Assembly: GCF_003351765.1 (NCBI RefSeq)
Contig: NZ_CP031229.1
Coordinates: forward strand, 3,658,001-3,722,000
Source of the DNA: Ornithinimicrobium avium
GTDB taxonomy: Bacteria > Actinomycetota > Actinomycetes > Actinomycetales > Dermatophilaceae
DNA length: 64,000 nucleotides
Direction of reading: 5' to 3'
Position 1 is the stretch's first letter. Every line of letters starts with the position of its first letter. The translations under genes were made by a program, and so were the position numbers. The notes beneath the pieces were generated by a model that was not told the DNA's origin, made no database searches, and saw only the letters and a list, made by a program, of their open reading frames with translations. This document shows positions 37,523 through 47,230 of this stretch, in pieces.

Positions 37523-40198
37523 ATGCGTCCAGTCGACCTGCACCGGGCCGCCGCCCACTGGCTGACCCGTGACCTGCTCGCCCTGCCCGTCCACGCCATG
37601 CCCGAGGGCGTCGCCGCCGAGGACCTGACCTGGACGCTCGGGGTGGCCCCCGGCGGCGGCCTCTCCGTGCACGCGCCGGCGCCCCCGGTGGAGCTCACGC
37701 TGGCCCTGGCCGACGGGGCCCTGCCGCACCCGGTCGCCGAGACCTTTCCCCACCTGGCGGCCTGCCACCCGCTGCACCTGACGGGGCAGGACGCGGCGGG
37801 CGCCGAGGAGCTCCTCACCGGTCAGGTCGTCCTCCTCGGGCGGGACGTGGACGGCGAGCTCGCGGTCGCGACCTCGCTCCAGGTCGCAGGCGTCCTCGAC
37901 GACCTCTACGCCGACCGCGCCACCCGCCGGTCCTACGGCCCGACGTGGACCTCCGACGAGGACGGCACCAGGACGCCGACCGTCACCGTCTGGGCCCCCA
38001 CCGCCCAGCACGTCGACCTGCTGCTGTGGGATTCCGTCCCGGGGCCGGACCGCGATCGGGCGTGGGCGCCGCCCGGCGAGCCGGCGGTCGTGGCGATGAC
38101 GCGCGGGGACGACGGCTGCTGGACCGTCACCGGCACTCCGGAATGGGCCGACCGTTGCTACCTGCTCGAGCTGCTGCACGTCATACCCCGGACCGGCCGG
38201 CGGCAGAAGGTGCGCAGCACCGACCCGTGGTCGGTGGGTCTGACCATCGACTCCACCCACTCCGTCCTCGTCGACCTCCAGGACCCGGCGTGGGCTCCCG
38301 AGGTATGGCGTTCCGCACCGGTGCCGACGGCGATCCGGGCGGTGGACCAGACGATCTACGAGCTGCACGTGCGCGACTTCTCCCGGGACGACGAGGAGGT
38401 GCCCGAGCAGCTGCGAGGCACCTACCTGGGCTTCGGGCCGGACGGGGCCGGGCGCCGGCACCTGGCCGCTCTCGCCGAGGCGGGACTCACGACGGTGCAC
38501 CTGCTGCCGGTCTTCGACCTCACCTCGGTCGAGGAGGACCCCGCGCTCAGGGACGCGCCGGACCGCGACGAGCTGCGGTGGCTCTCCGATCAGGACCCGG
38601 CGGGGACCCGGCAGCAGGTGCTGGTCGCTCGGACCGCGGACCGCGACGCGTTCAACTGGGGCTACGACCCGTGGCACTTCATGGCTCCGGAAGGTTCCTA
38701 CACGACCAGCGCGGGGGAGGCGCACGGTGGCCGGAGGGTCGCGCAGTGCCGCACCATGGTCGGTGACCTGCACCGGCTGGGCCTGCGCGTGGTGCTGGAC
38801 CAGGTCTACAACCACACCACCGACTCCGGGCTGCACAGGGCGTCGGTCCTGGACCGGATCGTCCCGGGCTACTACCACCGGCTGGATCGCGACGGCTGGG
38901 TGGCCACCTCCACCTGCTGCCAGGGCCTGGCCACCGAGCACGCGATGGGCCAGCGGCTGATGGTCGACGGCTGCGTGCTCTGGGCGCGCCACTACCGGGT
39001 CGACGGCTTCCGCTTCGACCTCATGGGACACCACAGCCGGGCCAACCTCGAGGCGGTCCGCGCGGCCCTCGACGAGCTGACGCCCGAGCGTGACGGCGTC
39101 GACGGGCGGGCCGTCCACCTCTACGGCGAGGGCTGGAACTTCGGGGAGGTCGCCGGCAACGCACGCTTCTACCAGGCGACCCAGGGCCAGCTGTCCGGCA
39201 CCGGGGTCGGCACCTTCAACGACCGGCTGCGCGACGCCGTGCGGGGGCACGTGCACGACGACGACCCGCGCTCGGGACGTGGGCTGGGCACGGGCGGCGC
39301 GTCGCCGCACGACACCGACCTGCTCCAGGTGGGGCTGGCCGGCGGGCTCGCGGGCGTGCGCTTCCTCTCCCAGGAGAGCGGGCAGCCGGTGACCGGGGCC
39401 GGCGTGGCCTACGGATCGGCGCCCGCCGGCTATGCCACGTCGCCGGAAGAGGTCGTCAACTACGTCGACGCGCACGACAACGAGACGCTCTGGGACACGC
39501 TCCTGCTCAAGCTGCCCCAGGAGACCCCGATGGCCGAGCGCGTGCGCCGCAACACCCTCGCGCTGGCCACGGTCACGCTGTCGCAGGGCATCTCCTTCTG
39601 GCACGCGGGGACCGAGGTGCTGCGGAGCAAGAGCCTGGACCGCAACAGCTTCGACTCGGGGGACTGGTTCAACCACCTCGACTACAGCCTGCGCGACAAC
39701 GGGTTCGGCCGCGGGCTGCCGCCGGAGCCGGACAACGGGCGGCGCTGGCCGGTCCTGGCGCCGCTGCTGGGCGACCCTGCCCTGCGCCCGTCGACGCAGG
39801 ACATGCGCCTCGCCCGCGACTGCGCCCTCGACCTGCTCCGGATCCGGCGCGACCTGCCCCTCCTGCGGCTCGGGTCGTCCGGGAGGGTGCTGGACAAGGT
39901 GTCCTTCCCCGTGTCGGGGACCGAGCACGGCAGGCCGGACGTGGTCGTCATGCTCGTCGACGACACGGCGGGCGAGCAGGTCGACCCGCTGCTCTCCGGG
40001 GTGCTGGTCGTGCTGAACCTGTCGTCCGGGCCGGTGCGCCAGCACGTGCCGTGGCTGGCGCCGGAGCGCTGGAGGCTGTGCGACGTGCAGCGGGACGGGG
40101 CGGACCCGGTGGTGCGTGGGACGACCTGGGACGCGCAGGCCGGGTCGGTCGAGGTGCCTGCCCTCACCGCCGCGGTGCTCGTCCGTCCCCGCGGCTAG
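37523..40198 (+). CDS. Pullulanase-type alpha-1,6-glucosidase (GH13)
   Basis: The 891-residue enzyme debranches alpha-1,6-linked glucans. An N-terminal region (residues 1-130) is followed by a CBM48-like domain (TVTVWAPTAQHVDLLLWD) and the GH13 barrel. Catalytic residues are D499 (DGFRFDLMGHH), E536 (YGEGWNF) and D652 (DAHDNE); region I is VVLDQVYNH. The pullulanase mark GYDPWHFMAPEGSY is present. No signal peptide is seen, so it probably works on internal glycogen or imported maltodextrins. ATG 37523 was chosen because the frame upstream runs through the terminator. It converges with the HTH gene, six bases apart. Confidence 0.9.
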   Translation: MRPVDLHRAAAHWLTRDLLALPVHAMPEGVAAEDLTWTLGVAPGGGLSVHAPAPPVELTLALADGALPHPVAETFPHLAACHPLHLTGQDAAGAEELLTGQVVLLGRDVDGELAVATSLQVAGVLDDLYADRATRRSYGPTWTSDEDGTRTPTVTVWAPTAQHVDLLLWDSVPGPDRDRAWAPPGEPAVVAMTRGDDGCWTVTGTPEWADRCYLLELLHVIPRTGRRQKVRSTDPWSVGLTIDSTHSVLVDLQDPAWAPEVWRSAPVPTAIRAVDQTIYELHVRDFSRDDEEVPEQLRGTYLGFGPDGAGRRHLAALAEAGLTTVHLLPVFDLTSVEEDPALRDAPDRDELRWLSDQDPAGTRQQVLVARTADRDAFNWGYDPWHFMAPEGSYTTSAGEAHGGRRVAQCRTMVGDLHRLGLRVVLDQVYNHTTDSGLHRASVLDRIVPGYYHRLDRDGWVATSTCCQGLATEHAMGQRLMVDGCVLWARHYRVDGFRFDLMGHHSRANLEAVRAALDELTPERDGVDGRAVHLYGEGWNFGEVAGNARFYQATQGQLSGTGVGTFNDRLRDAVRGHVHDDDPRSGRGLGTGGASPHDTDLLQVGLAGGLAGVRFLSQESGQPVTGAGVAYGSAPAGYATSPEEVVNYVDAHDNETLWDTLLLKLPQETPMAERVRRNTLALATVTLSQGISFWHAGTEVLRSKSLDRNSFDSGDWFNHLDYSLRDNGFGRGLPPEPDNGRRWPVLAPLLGDPALRPSTQDMRLARDCALDLLRIRRDLPLLRLGSSGRVLDKVSFPVSGTEHGRPDVVVMLVDDTAGEQVDPLLSGVLVVLNLSSGPVRQHVPWLAPERWRLCDVQRDGADPVVRGTTWDAQAGSVEVPALTAAVLVRPRG

Positions 40199-40204
40199 CG
40201 GTCC

Positions 40205-40756
40205 TCAGCGGCGCCGCTCCACCGGCAGCGCGCAGGTGTAGACCACCAGCCGCCTGGCCTGCGGGTTGCCCTGGCCCACCCGCCGGTAGCGCTCGAGCAC
40301 CTCGAGCAGCTCGGCGCGCATCGCGGTGGCCTGCTCGGCGGTCACCTGAACCGCGTGGTCCTCCAGCCCGCACACCTCCTGCCAGGTCGCGTCCCAGGAG
40401 CCGCGCTCGCGCAGCCAGCCCTGCGCCCGGTCGCCGAAGTGCCCCAGGTAGTCCATGGCCAGCCAGTCCAGGGCCTGGGCGTCGTCCTCGTCGACCGGTG
40501 CGGTCTCCGCCGAGAGCAGACCGCCCCGCTCGGGGGCGGCACGCCATACCCGGCGGCGACCGGTGCCCGTGCGCGTGTCCTCGACGAGGCCGACCTCCGC
40601 CAGCCGGCGCAGGTGGTAGGACGTGGCACCGGTGTTCGTCCCCAGTGCGGCGGCGAGGTCGGTCGCCGTGGCGTCGCCGTGCACGCGCAGCTCGGCGAGC
40701 AGCCGGCTGCGCACCGGGTGGGCGAGGGTCCGGAGGGCAGCGGGGGCGTCGGACAT
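40205..40756 (-). CDS. ArsR-like winged-helix transcriptional regulator
   Basis: The 183-residue product has an N-terminal winged helix (TLAHPVRSRLLAELRVHGDATATDLAAALGTNTGATSYHLRRLAEVGLVED, residues about 9-60), followed by a wing (RRRVWRA) and a C-terminal half of unknown function rich in acidic and aromatic residues. There are no metal-binding CxC motifs as in ArsR/SmtB, so the effector is unknown. The start is ATG at 40756. A palindromic operator-like site lies about 20 bases upstream. Confidence 0.85.
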   Translation of the reverse strand: MSDAPAALRTLAHPVRSRLLAELRVHGDATATDLAAALGTNTGATSYHLRRLAEVGLVEDTRTGTGRRRVWRAAPERGGLLSAETAPVDEDDAQALDWLAMDYLGHFGDRAQGWLRERGSWDATWQEVCGLEDHAVQVTAEQATAMRAELLEVLERYRRVGQGNPQARRLVVYTCALPVERRR

Positions 40757-40777
40757 GCTGCCCACCCTAGCCACAGA

Positions 40778-40794
40778 TGCACAATAAATGTGCA
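40778..40794 (-). promoter_or_regulatory. Operator-like inverted repeat upstream of the HTH regulator
   Basis: TGCACA-ATAAA-TGTGCA is a perfect 17-bp inverted repeat 22 bases from the start codon, in an AT-rich island that could also hold the -10 element. A partial copy (TGCACAATG) overlaps it. It is a likely autoregulatory site. Confidence 0.6.
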
Positions 40795-40857
40795 CAATGT
40801 CGCTGCACCGAGCCGCTGGGAGGTGCTCGCAGCCCTCTGACCTGCGATGATCCCCGG

Positions 40858-40887
40858 TTTGGGGGCCGCGTAGAACCTCGGTAGACT
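40858..40887 (+). promoter_or_regulatory. Putative promoter of rplM-rpsI
   Basis: TTTGGG at 40858-40863 and TAGACT at 40882-40887 are 18 bases apart, about 41 bases before rplM. AAGGAG follows at 40889. Confidence 0.45.
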
Positions 40888-40927
40888 TAAGGAGTTGTCC
40901 TCCCGTCCGACTACGAAGGTTTGCACC

Positions 40928-41371
40928 GTGCGTACCTACACCCCCAAGCCCGGCGACATCACGCGCGCCTGGCACGTCATCGACGCCACGGACGTCGTCC
41001 TGGGCCGCCTGGCGTCCCAGGCGGCGATCCTGCTGCGCGGCAAGCACAAGACCATCTTTGCCCCGCACGTGGACACCGGTGACTTCGTCATCATCATCAA
41101 CGCCGACAAGGTCGCCCTGACCGGCGCCAAGCTGGAGAAGAAGAAGGCCTACCGCCACTCGGGCTACCCGGGCGGTCTGCGCGCCGAGAGCTACGAGCAG
41201 CTGCTGGACAAGCACCCCACCCGCGCGGTGGAGAAGGCGATCCGCGGCATGATCCCGAAGAACTCGCTGGGCCGCCAGCAGCTGTCCAAGCTCAAGGTCT
41301 ACGCCGGCGACAGCCACCCGCACGCGGCCCAGCAGCCCGTGCCGTTCGAGATCTCCCAGGTCGCGCAGTAA
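40928..41371 (+). CDS. rplM: 50S ribosomal protein L13
   Basis: L13 is an early 50S assembly protein. The 147-residue product begins [30 protein letters not shown] and has [22 protein letters not shown] and the basic [20 protein letters not shown] region. GTG 40928 gives this family start; an in-frame TTG upstream would not add homology. It forms a pair with rpsI, seven bases apart. Confidence 0.97.
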   Translation: MRTYTPKPGDITRAWHVIDATDVVLGRLASQAAILLRGKHKTIFAPHVDTGDFVIIINADKVALTGAKLEKKKAYRHSGYPGGLRAESYEQLLDKHPTRAVEKAIRGMIPKNSLGRQQLSKLKVYAGDSHPHAAQQPVPFEISQVAQ

Positions 41372-41378
41372 GGAACTT

Positions 41379-41888
41379 GTGACAGACATGACCGACAACG
41401 ACACCGCGCCCGAGCAGGGCGACTTCGACGAGAACGCCGTCTCCCAGTACACCTCCGAGTCGGCCGCCCCGGTCGAGGCCGCGGCCCGTCCGACGGCCTC
41501 CGCCCCCGGCGCCGGCACCGGCCGTCGCAAGCAGGCCATCGCCCGCGTGCGCATCGTGCCCGGCAGCGGCGAGTGGAAGATCAACGGCCGCAGCCTGGGG
41601 GCCTACTTCCCCAACAAGGTGCACCAGCAGATCGTCAACGAACCGCTGGTGGCCCTGGAGCTCGACGGCGCCTACGACGTGCTCGTGCGCGTCCACGGTG
41701 GTGGCCCCTCCGGCCAGGCCGGCGCGGTGCGCCTCGGCGTGGCCCGCTCGCTCAACGGCGTGGACCCCGAGCTGAACCGCCCGACCCTGAAGAAGGCCGG
41801 TCTGCTCACCCGGGACGCCCGCGTCCCCGAGCGCAAGAAGGCCGGCCTGAAGAAGGCCCGTAAGGCGCCGCAGTACAGCAAGCGCTGA
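41379..41888 (+). CDS. rpsI: 30S ribosomal protein S9 with acidic N-terminal extension
   Basis: S9 places its C-terminal tail near the P-site tRNA anticodon. The core begins near residue 47 ([19 protein letters not shown]) and ends in the basic [12 protein letters not shown] tail, whose final Lys-Arg is conserved. The first 46 residues form an acidic, Ala/Ser/Pro-rich extension, giving 169 residues against about 130. GTG 41379 follows AAGGAAC. Confidence 0.96.
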   Translation: MTDMTDNDTAPEQGDFDENAVSQYTSESAAPVEAAARPTASAPGAGTGRRKQAIARVRIVPGSGEWKINGRSLGAYFPNKVHQQIVNEPLVALELDGAYDVLVRVHGGGPSGQAGAVRLGVARSLNGVDPELNRPTLKKAGLLTRDARVPERKKAGLKKARKAPQYSKR

Positions 41889-41924
41889 TCGCGGCCCGTC
41901 CCCGACGACGGCGCCCGACCCGCA

Positions 41925-41964
41925 CCGGAGGCCGGTGGGAGCAGGTGCTCCCGCCGGCCTCCGG
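41925..41964 (+). terminator. Terminator after rpsI
   Basis: The left arm 41925-41943 pairs with 41946-41964 over about 19 bases with a single G-T wobble, 37 bases after rpsI. It is one of the strongest stems in the window. Confidence 0.85.
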
Positions 41965-42060
41965 CGTGTGCGGCATACTGCTCTCGCAGGCCCCGAGCAC
42001 GACCCTGACGAGCACGACCCGACGAGCACGACGCGCGAGCGCGCGAGGAGACGAGGCAGC

Positions 42061-43407
42061 ATGGCACGACTGTTCGGCACCGACGGGGTGCGTGGGCTGG
42101 CCAACAAGGACATCACCGCCGAGCTGGCGCTGGAGCTGTCGGTCGCCGTCGCGCACGAGCTGGGCGGCCAGGGCGCGTTCGGCGGGCACCGGGCCACCGC
42201 GGTGGTCGGGCGCGACCCGCGGGCCTCGGGGGAGTTCCTGATGGCGGCGGTGTCGGCGGGCCTGGCCTCCGCCGGGGTCGACGTGCTGGACGCCGGCGTG
42301 CTGCCGACGCCGGCGATCGCCTACCTGACCGCCCGGATGAACGCCGAGATGGGGGCGATGCTGTCGGCCTCCCACAACGCGATGCCGGACAACGGCCTGA
42401 AGTTCTTCGCCCGGGGCGGGCACAAGCTCGCCGACGAGCTCGAGGACCGGATCTCCGAACGGGTCGGCAACGACTGGGAGCGCCCCACGGGTGCGGGGGT
42501 GGGGCGGATCCGCCCGTTCCCGGACGGCGCCGAGTTCTACATCGACCACCTGCTGCGAGCCGTGCCCGGTCGGCTCGACGGGCTGCGCGTCGTCATCGAC
42601 GCGGCCCACGGCGCGGCCTCGGCGGTAGGTCCGGAGGTCTTCCGCAGGGCCGGTGCGACCGTGGACGTCATCGGTGGGGAGCCGGACGGGCTCAACATCA
42701 ACGACGGCTACGGCTCGACCCACCTCGGGGAGCTGCAGGAGGCCGTCCGTCTGCGCGGCGCGGACATGGGCGTCGCCTTCGACGGCGACGCCGACCGCTG
42801 CCTGGCCGTCGACGCCGACGGCGAGCAGGTCGACGGTGACCAGATCATGGCTATCCTCGCGCTGTCGCTGCACGAGGGGGGCGACCTCGTCGACGACACC
42901 CTGGTCGCCACGGTGATGAGCAACCTCGGCCTCCTCCAGGCCATGGAGCGCGAGGGCGTCCGCGTGGTGCAGACGGCGGTGGGCGACCGGTACGTGCTCG
43001 AGGAGATGCGCTCCGGCGGCTACACGCTGGGCGGCGAGCAGTCGGGCCACGTCATCATGCTCGACCACGGCACCACCGGTGACGGGGTCCTCACCGCGCT
43101 CGCCCTCGCCGAGCGCGTCGTCTCCAGCGGCACGCCGCTGGGCCGGCTGGCCGGCGTGATGACCCGGCTGCCGCAGGTCCTCGTCAACGTCAAGGGCGTG
43201 GACAAGAACGGGGTGGACAGCGACGAGGAGGTCCTGGCCCAGGTCGCGGCCGTCGGTGCCGAGCTGGGCGACCAGGGCAGGGTGCTGCTGCGCAAGTCGG
43301 GCACCGAGCCGCTCGTGCGGGTGATGGTCGAGGCGGACACCCACGACCGGGCCCAGGCGTATGCCGACCGCCTCGCGACGGTCGTCAAGGAGCGCCTGGC
43401 GCTCTAG
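42061..43407 (+). CDS. glmM: Phosphoglucosamine mutase
   Basis: GlmM converts glucosamine-6-P to glucosamine-1-P for peptidoglycan precursors. The 448-residue product starts [15 protein letters not shown], has the phosphoserine motif SASHN with Ser104, the metal loop DGDADR with D241, D243 and D245, and the C-terminal phosphate-binding block [15 protein letters not shown] 42061 follows GAGGAGACGAGG. rplM-rpsI-glmM is a conserved actinobacterial order. Confidence 0.97.
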   Translation: MARLFGTDGVRGLANKDITAELALELSVAVAHELGGQGAFGGHRATAVVGRDPRASGEFLMAAVSAGLASAGVDVLDAGVLPTPAIAYLTARMNAEMGAMLSASHNAMPDNGLKFFARGGHKLADELEDRISERVGNDWERPTGAGVGRIRPFPDGAEFYIDHLLRAVPGRLDGLRVVIDAAHGAASAVGPEVFRRAGATVDVIGGEPDGLNINDGYGSTHLGELQEAVRLRGADMGVAFDGDADRCLAVDADGEQVDGDQIMAILALSLHEGGDLVDDTLVATVMSNLGLLQAMEREGVRVVQTAVGDRYVLEEMRSGGYTLGGEQSGHVIMLDHGTTGDGVLTALALAERVVSSGTPLGRLAGVMTRLPQVLVNVKGVDKNGVDSDEEVLAQVAAVGAELGDQGRVLLRKSGTEPLVRVMVEADTHDRAQAYADRLATVVKERLAL

Positions 43408-43426
43408 GGGAGCGTCAGCAGGAGGG

Positions 43427-43446
43427 CCGGCTCAGAGGAGAGCCGG
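43427..43446. terminator. Putative bidirectional terminator between glmM and the MauE-thioredoxin gene
   Basis: CCGGCTC at 43427-43433 pairs with GAGCCGG at 43440-43446 around a six-base loop, in the gap between two convergent genes. No U tract. Confidence 0.4.
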
Positions 43447-43448
43447 TG

Positions 43449-44507
43449 CTAGGAGGACCGGCCCGCGGCGTCCTGGGCGAGGTCGTGGGCAGGTTCTCCG
43501 CCGGGCAGCTCCTCGGCCGCGGCCGAGAGCTCCTCGGCGATGTCGGCGACGAAGGCCTCGATGTCCTCGACGCCGTTGACCGGCCCGCCGGCGAGCAGCC
43601 CGTCCGCGCCGAGCAGGACGGCCGCCGGGCTGACCCCCGAGCGCAGCGCGTCGTAGACCGAGGAGCCCGGGTCCCACCACACGCCCTCCAGCCCGGCCAG
43701 CCGGGGCTCGTCCCAGGGGCGCCGCGTGTGCACGAGCTGGATGTCGAGCTCCGGGAGCCGCTGGCGCCAGCCCGGCAGGCGCTCCACCGCGTCCACGGTG
43801 CTGCCGCACCAGCAGTTGGCCAGCACCAGCAGCTGGGCGCGTCCGCGCGCCAGCTCGTGCAGGGTGCGCACCTCCTGGTCCTCGGAGAGGAGCACCCCGC
43901 GCGGGATGGGGGCGCGAACGTAGTCGAGCTCGTCCGGCACCGGCTGCGCGGCCGCCTGGTGCGTGCGCCGTGCGTGCACCGGCCGGCCGGACGGCGAGCC
44001 CAGGACGAGCACGGCCACGGTGGCCAGCGCCACCGCCAGCAGCAGCCACACGAGGTCGGTGCGGTCGTAGCCGGCGACGAGGGCGCCTGCCGCCGAGCGG
44101 CCCACCGCGATGCCCGCGGTGACCAGGGCCAGCGCCAGGAGCAGGACGTTGCGCCAGACGGTGCGCGCGTTGATCCGGTGGTCGCCGACGCGCCCGAAGC
44201 AGCCGCAGGTGGGTCGGGGGTCGAAGGTCATCGCCCGCGCCACCACGACGAGGAAGGCGGTGAAGAGTCCGAGCGCGAGGACCGCGCCCACGGCATACGT
44301 CCAGCGCCAGGGCGTGAGGAGCAGGGCCGCGGTGAGCAGCTCGACCACGGGCAGCGCACGGGGCACCAGGCGGTGCCCGAGGAAGGAGGGCAGACGCAAC
44401 AACCGGATCATGTTGTCGGTCGAGCCGGGGTCGCCCAGCTTGGCGATCCCGCTGAGGACGAGGACCGCGACGAGCGTCAGCGGGGCGAGGGAGAGCGCGG
44501 TGGGCAT
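43449..44507 (-). CDS. MauE/DoxX-type membrane protein fused to a thioredoxin-like domain
   Basis: The 352-residue product has about four membrane segments in residues 1-170, with CGCFG (C101, C103), the motif of MauE proteins that help form disulfides in methylamine dehydrogenase. After another linker, a thioredoxin-like domain carries NCWCG (C232, C234) where thioredoxins have CxxC, followed by ERLPGWRQRLPELDIQLV. Such proteins probably act in electron transfer or thiol oxidation at the membrane. ATG 44507 puts a hydrophobic segment directly at the N-terminus; longer in-frame starts lack it. The function is inferred. Confidence 0.75.
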   Translation of the reverse strand: MPTALSLAPLTLVAVLVLSGIAKLGDPGSTDNMIRLLRLPSFLGHRLVPRALPVVELLTAALLLTPWRWTYAVGAVLALGLFTAFLVVVARAMTFDPRPTCGCFGRVGDHRINARTVWRNVLLLALALVTAGIAVGRSAAGALVAGYDRTDLVWLLLAVALATVAVLVLGSPSGRPVHARRTHQAAAQPVPDELDYVRAPIPRGVLLSEDQEVRTLHELARGRAQLLVLANCWCGSTVDAVERLPGWRQRLPELDIQLVHTRRPWDEPRLAGLEGVWWDPGSSVYDALRSGVSPAAVLLGADGLLAGGPVNGVEDIEAFVADIAEELSAAAEELPGGEPAHDLAQDAAGRSS

Positions 44508-44536
44508 GCCCCCAAGACTACGTGACGCATCAAGGA

Positions 44537-45061
44537 TCAGACGACCTGCTCGAGCAGGCCGGTGTCCACGTCGTAGATGAAGCCGCCCACCCGGGCGCGG
44601 CCGTGGACGAGCGGATGGCTGGTGACCCGTCGGACGTCCTCGACCAGGGCGGCCCGTTGGTCGGGCACCACGTGGAAGTGCTGCCACCAGGCGTCCATGC
44701 CGGAGACCTCGGTGACCTTCGCGCGCAGCTCGTCCTCGGACATCTGCGCCATCGCGCAGCGGGTGTGGGGCACGACCAGGATCCGGTCCACGTTGAGCAG
44801 GTGGACGCTGAGCACGAGCGCCTCGAGGGCGGCCTCGGTGATCCGCCCGCCGGGGTTGCGGAAGATCTTGGCGTCGCCGTGGGTCAGGCCGACCAGGTGC
44901 AGCGGCTCGATCCGCGAGTCCATGCAGGTCACGATCGCCACGCCCGCCCGGGCGATGCCGTCGAAGCCGTCGAGGTCGTTCTCCTCGGCGTAGCGCACGT
45001 TGGCCGCCAGCAGGTCGGCGAAGGGGTCGGTGTCCTGGGTCGGACGGGGGGTTGTGCTCAC
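44537..45061 (-). CDS. Beta-class carbonic anhydrase
   Basis: The 174-residue enzyme interconverts CO2 and bicarbonate. Zinc ligands are C46 (CMDSR, with D48 and R50), H99 and C102 (PHTRC). Length fits the short type II/plant-like beta group found in actinobacteria. The start is GTG at 45061, giving MSTTPRPTQDTDPF. It lies just downstream of the PfkB gene on the same strand. Confidence 0.93.
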   Translation of the reverse strand: MSTTPRPTQDTDPFADLLAANVRYAEENDLDGFDGIARAGVAIVTCMDSRIEPLHLVGLTHGDAKIFRNPGGRITEAALEALVLSVHLLNVDRILVVPHTRCAMAQMSEDELRAKVTEVSGMDAWWQHFHVVPDQRAALVEDVRRVTSHPLVHGRARVGGFIYDVDTGLLEQVV

Positions 45062-45140
45062 GGCGGACCTCTCTGCGGGATGGCTGTTCTCTGGCAGGGT
45101 AGACCCGAGCGCCGCGACGGGCCGAGCCAGGTGAGGTCGC

Positions 45141-46091
45141 TCAGACCAGGTCGGCGCGGGTCGGCGCGGCCGCCCCCGCCCGGGCGACCGTCCAGGAGGC
45201 GCAGGCCACCGCGCGCCGCAGGGCCGGCGCGAGGTCGTCGAGGTCGGCGTGGCGCAGCCGCTCGCGGGCCTCCGCCGAGCCGAGCACCCCCGCGTCGAGC
45301 AGCCCGCTGAGCAGCCCGGCCATGAACGAGTCGCCCGCCCCGACGGTGTCGACGACCGCCACGGTCACCGGTTCGAGCTCGACCGTGACGTCCGGTCCGG
45401 CCACGTGGACGACCGCGCCGTCCCCGCCGCGGGTCACGACCACCAGGGAGGGGCTCAGCCGGCCCCAGAGCGCAGCGACCTCGTCCATGCCGACGTCGCT
45501 GCCGTAGAGCCACTCGACGTCCTCGGCCGAGGCCTTGACCACGTCGCTGCGCCCGATGCACTCCTCGATGCGGGAGCGCACCGCGTGCGGGTCGCCCATG
45601 ATGCTCGGGCGGCAGTTGGGGTCGTAGGAGACGGTCGCCGTCCGGCGGGCCCGCGACATGGTCGACAGCACCGTCGAGGCGCCCGGCTCGAGGATGGCTC
45701 CGATGGAGCCGGTGTGCAGGTGGCCGACGCCGTGCAGGTCCTGGGGCGCGACGTCCCAGAGCAGGTCGAAGCTGTAGGTCGCGGCCCCGAACTCGTCCAG
45801 CAGCGCGGTCGCCGTCGAGGTCCGGGGCGCCCCGTCCGAGCCGGGGGTGAGCACGACGTCCGCGTCGAGCAGGTGCTCGCGCACCCTCCGGCCCTCCTCG
45901 TCCTGCCCGAGGTATGCCGTCAGCCGGCTGTCGTGGTCCAGGGAGGCCAGGCCGACGGCCACGTTGGCGGGCGAGCCGCCCACGTGCGAGGTCCGCTCAC
46001 CCCCGCCGTGCGGGACGACGACGTCGACGAGAGCCTCGCCGAGGGTGAGCACAGCGCTCTGGTGCGGTCCGTGGGCGGTGGCGTGCTCCAT
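45141..46091 (-). CDS. PfkB-family carbohydrate kinase (fructokinase-like)
   Basis: The 316-residue sugar kinase has LTLGEALVDVVVP and GGSPANVAVGLA in the N-terminal half and the PfkB signature 2, DTVGAGDSFMAGLLSG, at residues 248-263 with catalytic base D254. The sugar (fructose, ribose or other) cannot be decided from sequence. It starts with ATG 46091, 12 bases after glpX, so the two form an operon-like pair that would link sugar phosphorylation to gluconeogenesis. Confidence 0.9.
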   Translation of the reverse strand: MEHATAHGPHQSAVLTLGEALVDVVVPHGGGERTSHVGGSPANVAVGLASLDHDSRLTAYLGQDEEGRRVREHLLDADVVLTPGSDGAPRTSTATALLDEFGAATYSFDLLWDVAPQDLHGVGHLHTGSIGAILEPGASTVLSTMSRARRTATVSYDPNCRPSIMGDPHAVRSRIEECIGRSDVVKASAEDVEWLYGSDVGMDEVAALWGRLSPSLVVVTRGGDGAVVHVAGPDVTVELEPVTVAVVDTVGAGDSFMAGLLSGLLDAGVLGSAEARERLRHADLDDLAPALRRAVACASWTVARAGAAAPTRADLV

Positions 46092-46103
46092 ACCCGTCCT
46101 CCT

Positions 46104-47141
46104 TCAGAGGTGAGCGTCCGGGGACAGCGGGTCGGCGATCCTGGCCACCTTGTCGAGCCGGTGGTGGGAGATGATCTCGCGGATCGTGCCGGACTTGGAC
46201 CGCATGACCAGCGAGTTGGTCTTGGCCGACCCCGACCCGTACCGCACGCCGGTGAGCATCTCCCCGGTCGTGATGCCGGTCGCCACGAAGAAGCAGTTGT
46301 CGCCGGTGACGAGGTCGTCGGTGGACAGCACCCGGTCGAGGTCGTGGCCGGCGTCCAGGGCCCGCTGGCGCTCGTCGTCGTCCTTGGGCCACAGCTTTCC
46401 CTGGATGACGCCACCCATCGCCTTCATCGCGCAGGCGGTGATGATGCCCTCGGGCGTGCCGCCGATGCCGATGAGCATGTCGACCGAGGACTCCTCGCGC
46501 GCCGCCGCGATCGCGCCGGCGACGTCCCCGTCGGTGATGAAGCGCAGGCGGGCCCCCGCCGCGCGCACCTCGGCGGTGTAGCGCTCGTGCCGGGGCCGGT
46601 CGAGCATGATCACGGTCAGGTCGTCCACGAACCGCTTCTTGGCCTTGGCGATCCGGCGCAGGTTCTCCCGGATCGGCAGCCGGATGTCCACCCGGTCGGC
46701 GACGTCGTGGCCGACGACCAGCTTGTCCATGTAGAAGACCGCCGAGGGGTCGTACATCGTGCCTCGCTCGGAGACCGCCATGACCGCGATCGAGTTGTCC
46801 ATGCCCTTGGCGGTGGGCGTGGTGCCGTCGATCGGGTCGACCGCGACGTCCACCCTGGGTCCGGTCCCGTCGCCGACCTCCTCACCGTTGAAGAGCATGG
46901 GCGCCTCGTCCTTCTCGCCCTCGCCGATGACGACCACCCCGTCCATGGCGACGGAGGAGATGACCTTGCGCATGGCCTCCACGGCCGCGTTGTCGGCGAG
47001 GTTCTTGTCGCCCCGGCCGACCCAGCGGCCGGCCGCCAGCGCCGCCGCCTCGGTGACGCGGACGAGCTCCATCGCCAGGTTCCGGTCGGGGAGCACCTGC
47101 TCGGTGCTCGGACGCTGGGTGGCGGGTTGGGGCGTGGTCAT
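46104..47141 (-). CDS. glpX: Class II fructose-1,6-bisphosphatase
   Basis: GlpX hydrolyses fructose-1,6-bisphosphate in gluconeogenesis and is the main enzyme of this kind in actinobacteria. The 345-residue product has [28 protein letters not shown] (about residues 74-84) and [17 protein letters not shown] with D102, D105. Length is normal. It is divergent from the DUF4245 gene, 89 bases away. Confidence 0.96.
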   Translation of the reverse strand: MTTPQPATQRPSTEQVLPDRNLAMELVRVTEAAALAAGRWVGRGDKNLADNAAVEAMRKVISSVAMDGVVVIGEGEKDEAPMLFNGEEVGDGTGPRVDVAVDPIDGTTPTAKGMDNSIAVMAVSERGTMYDPSAVFYMDKLVVGHDVADRVDIRLPIRENLRRIAKAKKRFVDDLTVIMLDRPRHERYTAEVRAAGARLRFITDGDVAGAIAAAREESSVDMLIGIGGTPEGIITACAMKAMGGVIQGKLWPKDDDERQRALDAGHDLDRVLSTDDLVTGDNCFFVATGITTGEMLTGVRYGSGSAKTNSLVMRSKSGTIREIISHHRLDKVARIADPLSPDAHL

Positions 47142-47230
47142 GACGGGACTCCTTCGTCGTCGGCGCTGCTCGTCCGCAGCCTATCGGTCCGGGGTCCGGG
47201 AGTCGCGGGCGCGGATGCGACGATGGTGGG

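Noticed and set aside
37505..40045. Long minus-strand open frame opposite the pullulanase
   Set aside because: Shadow of the GH13 gene in high-GC DNA; composition is Val/Arg/Gly-rich without domains.
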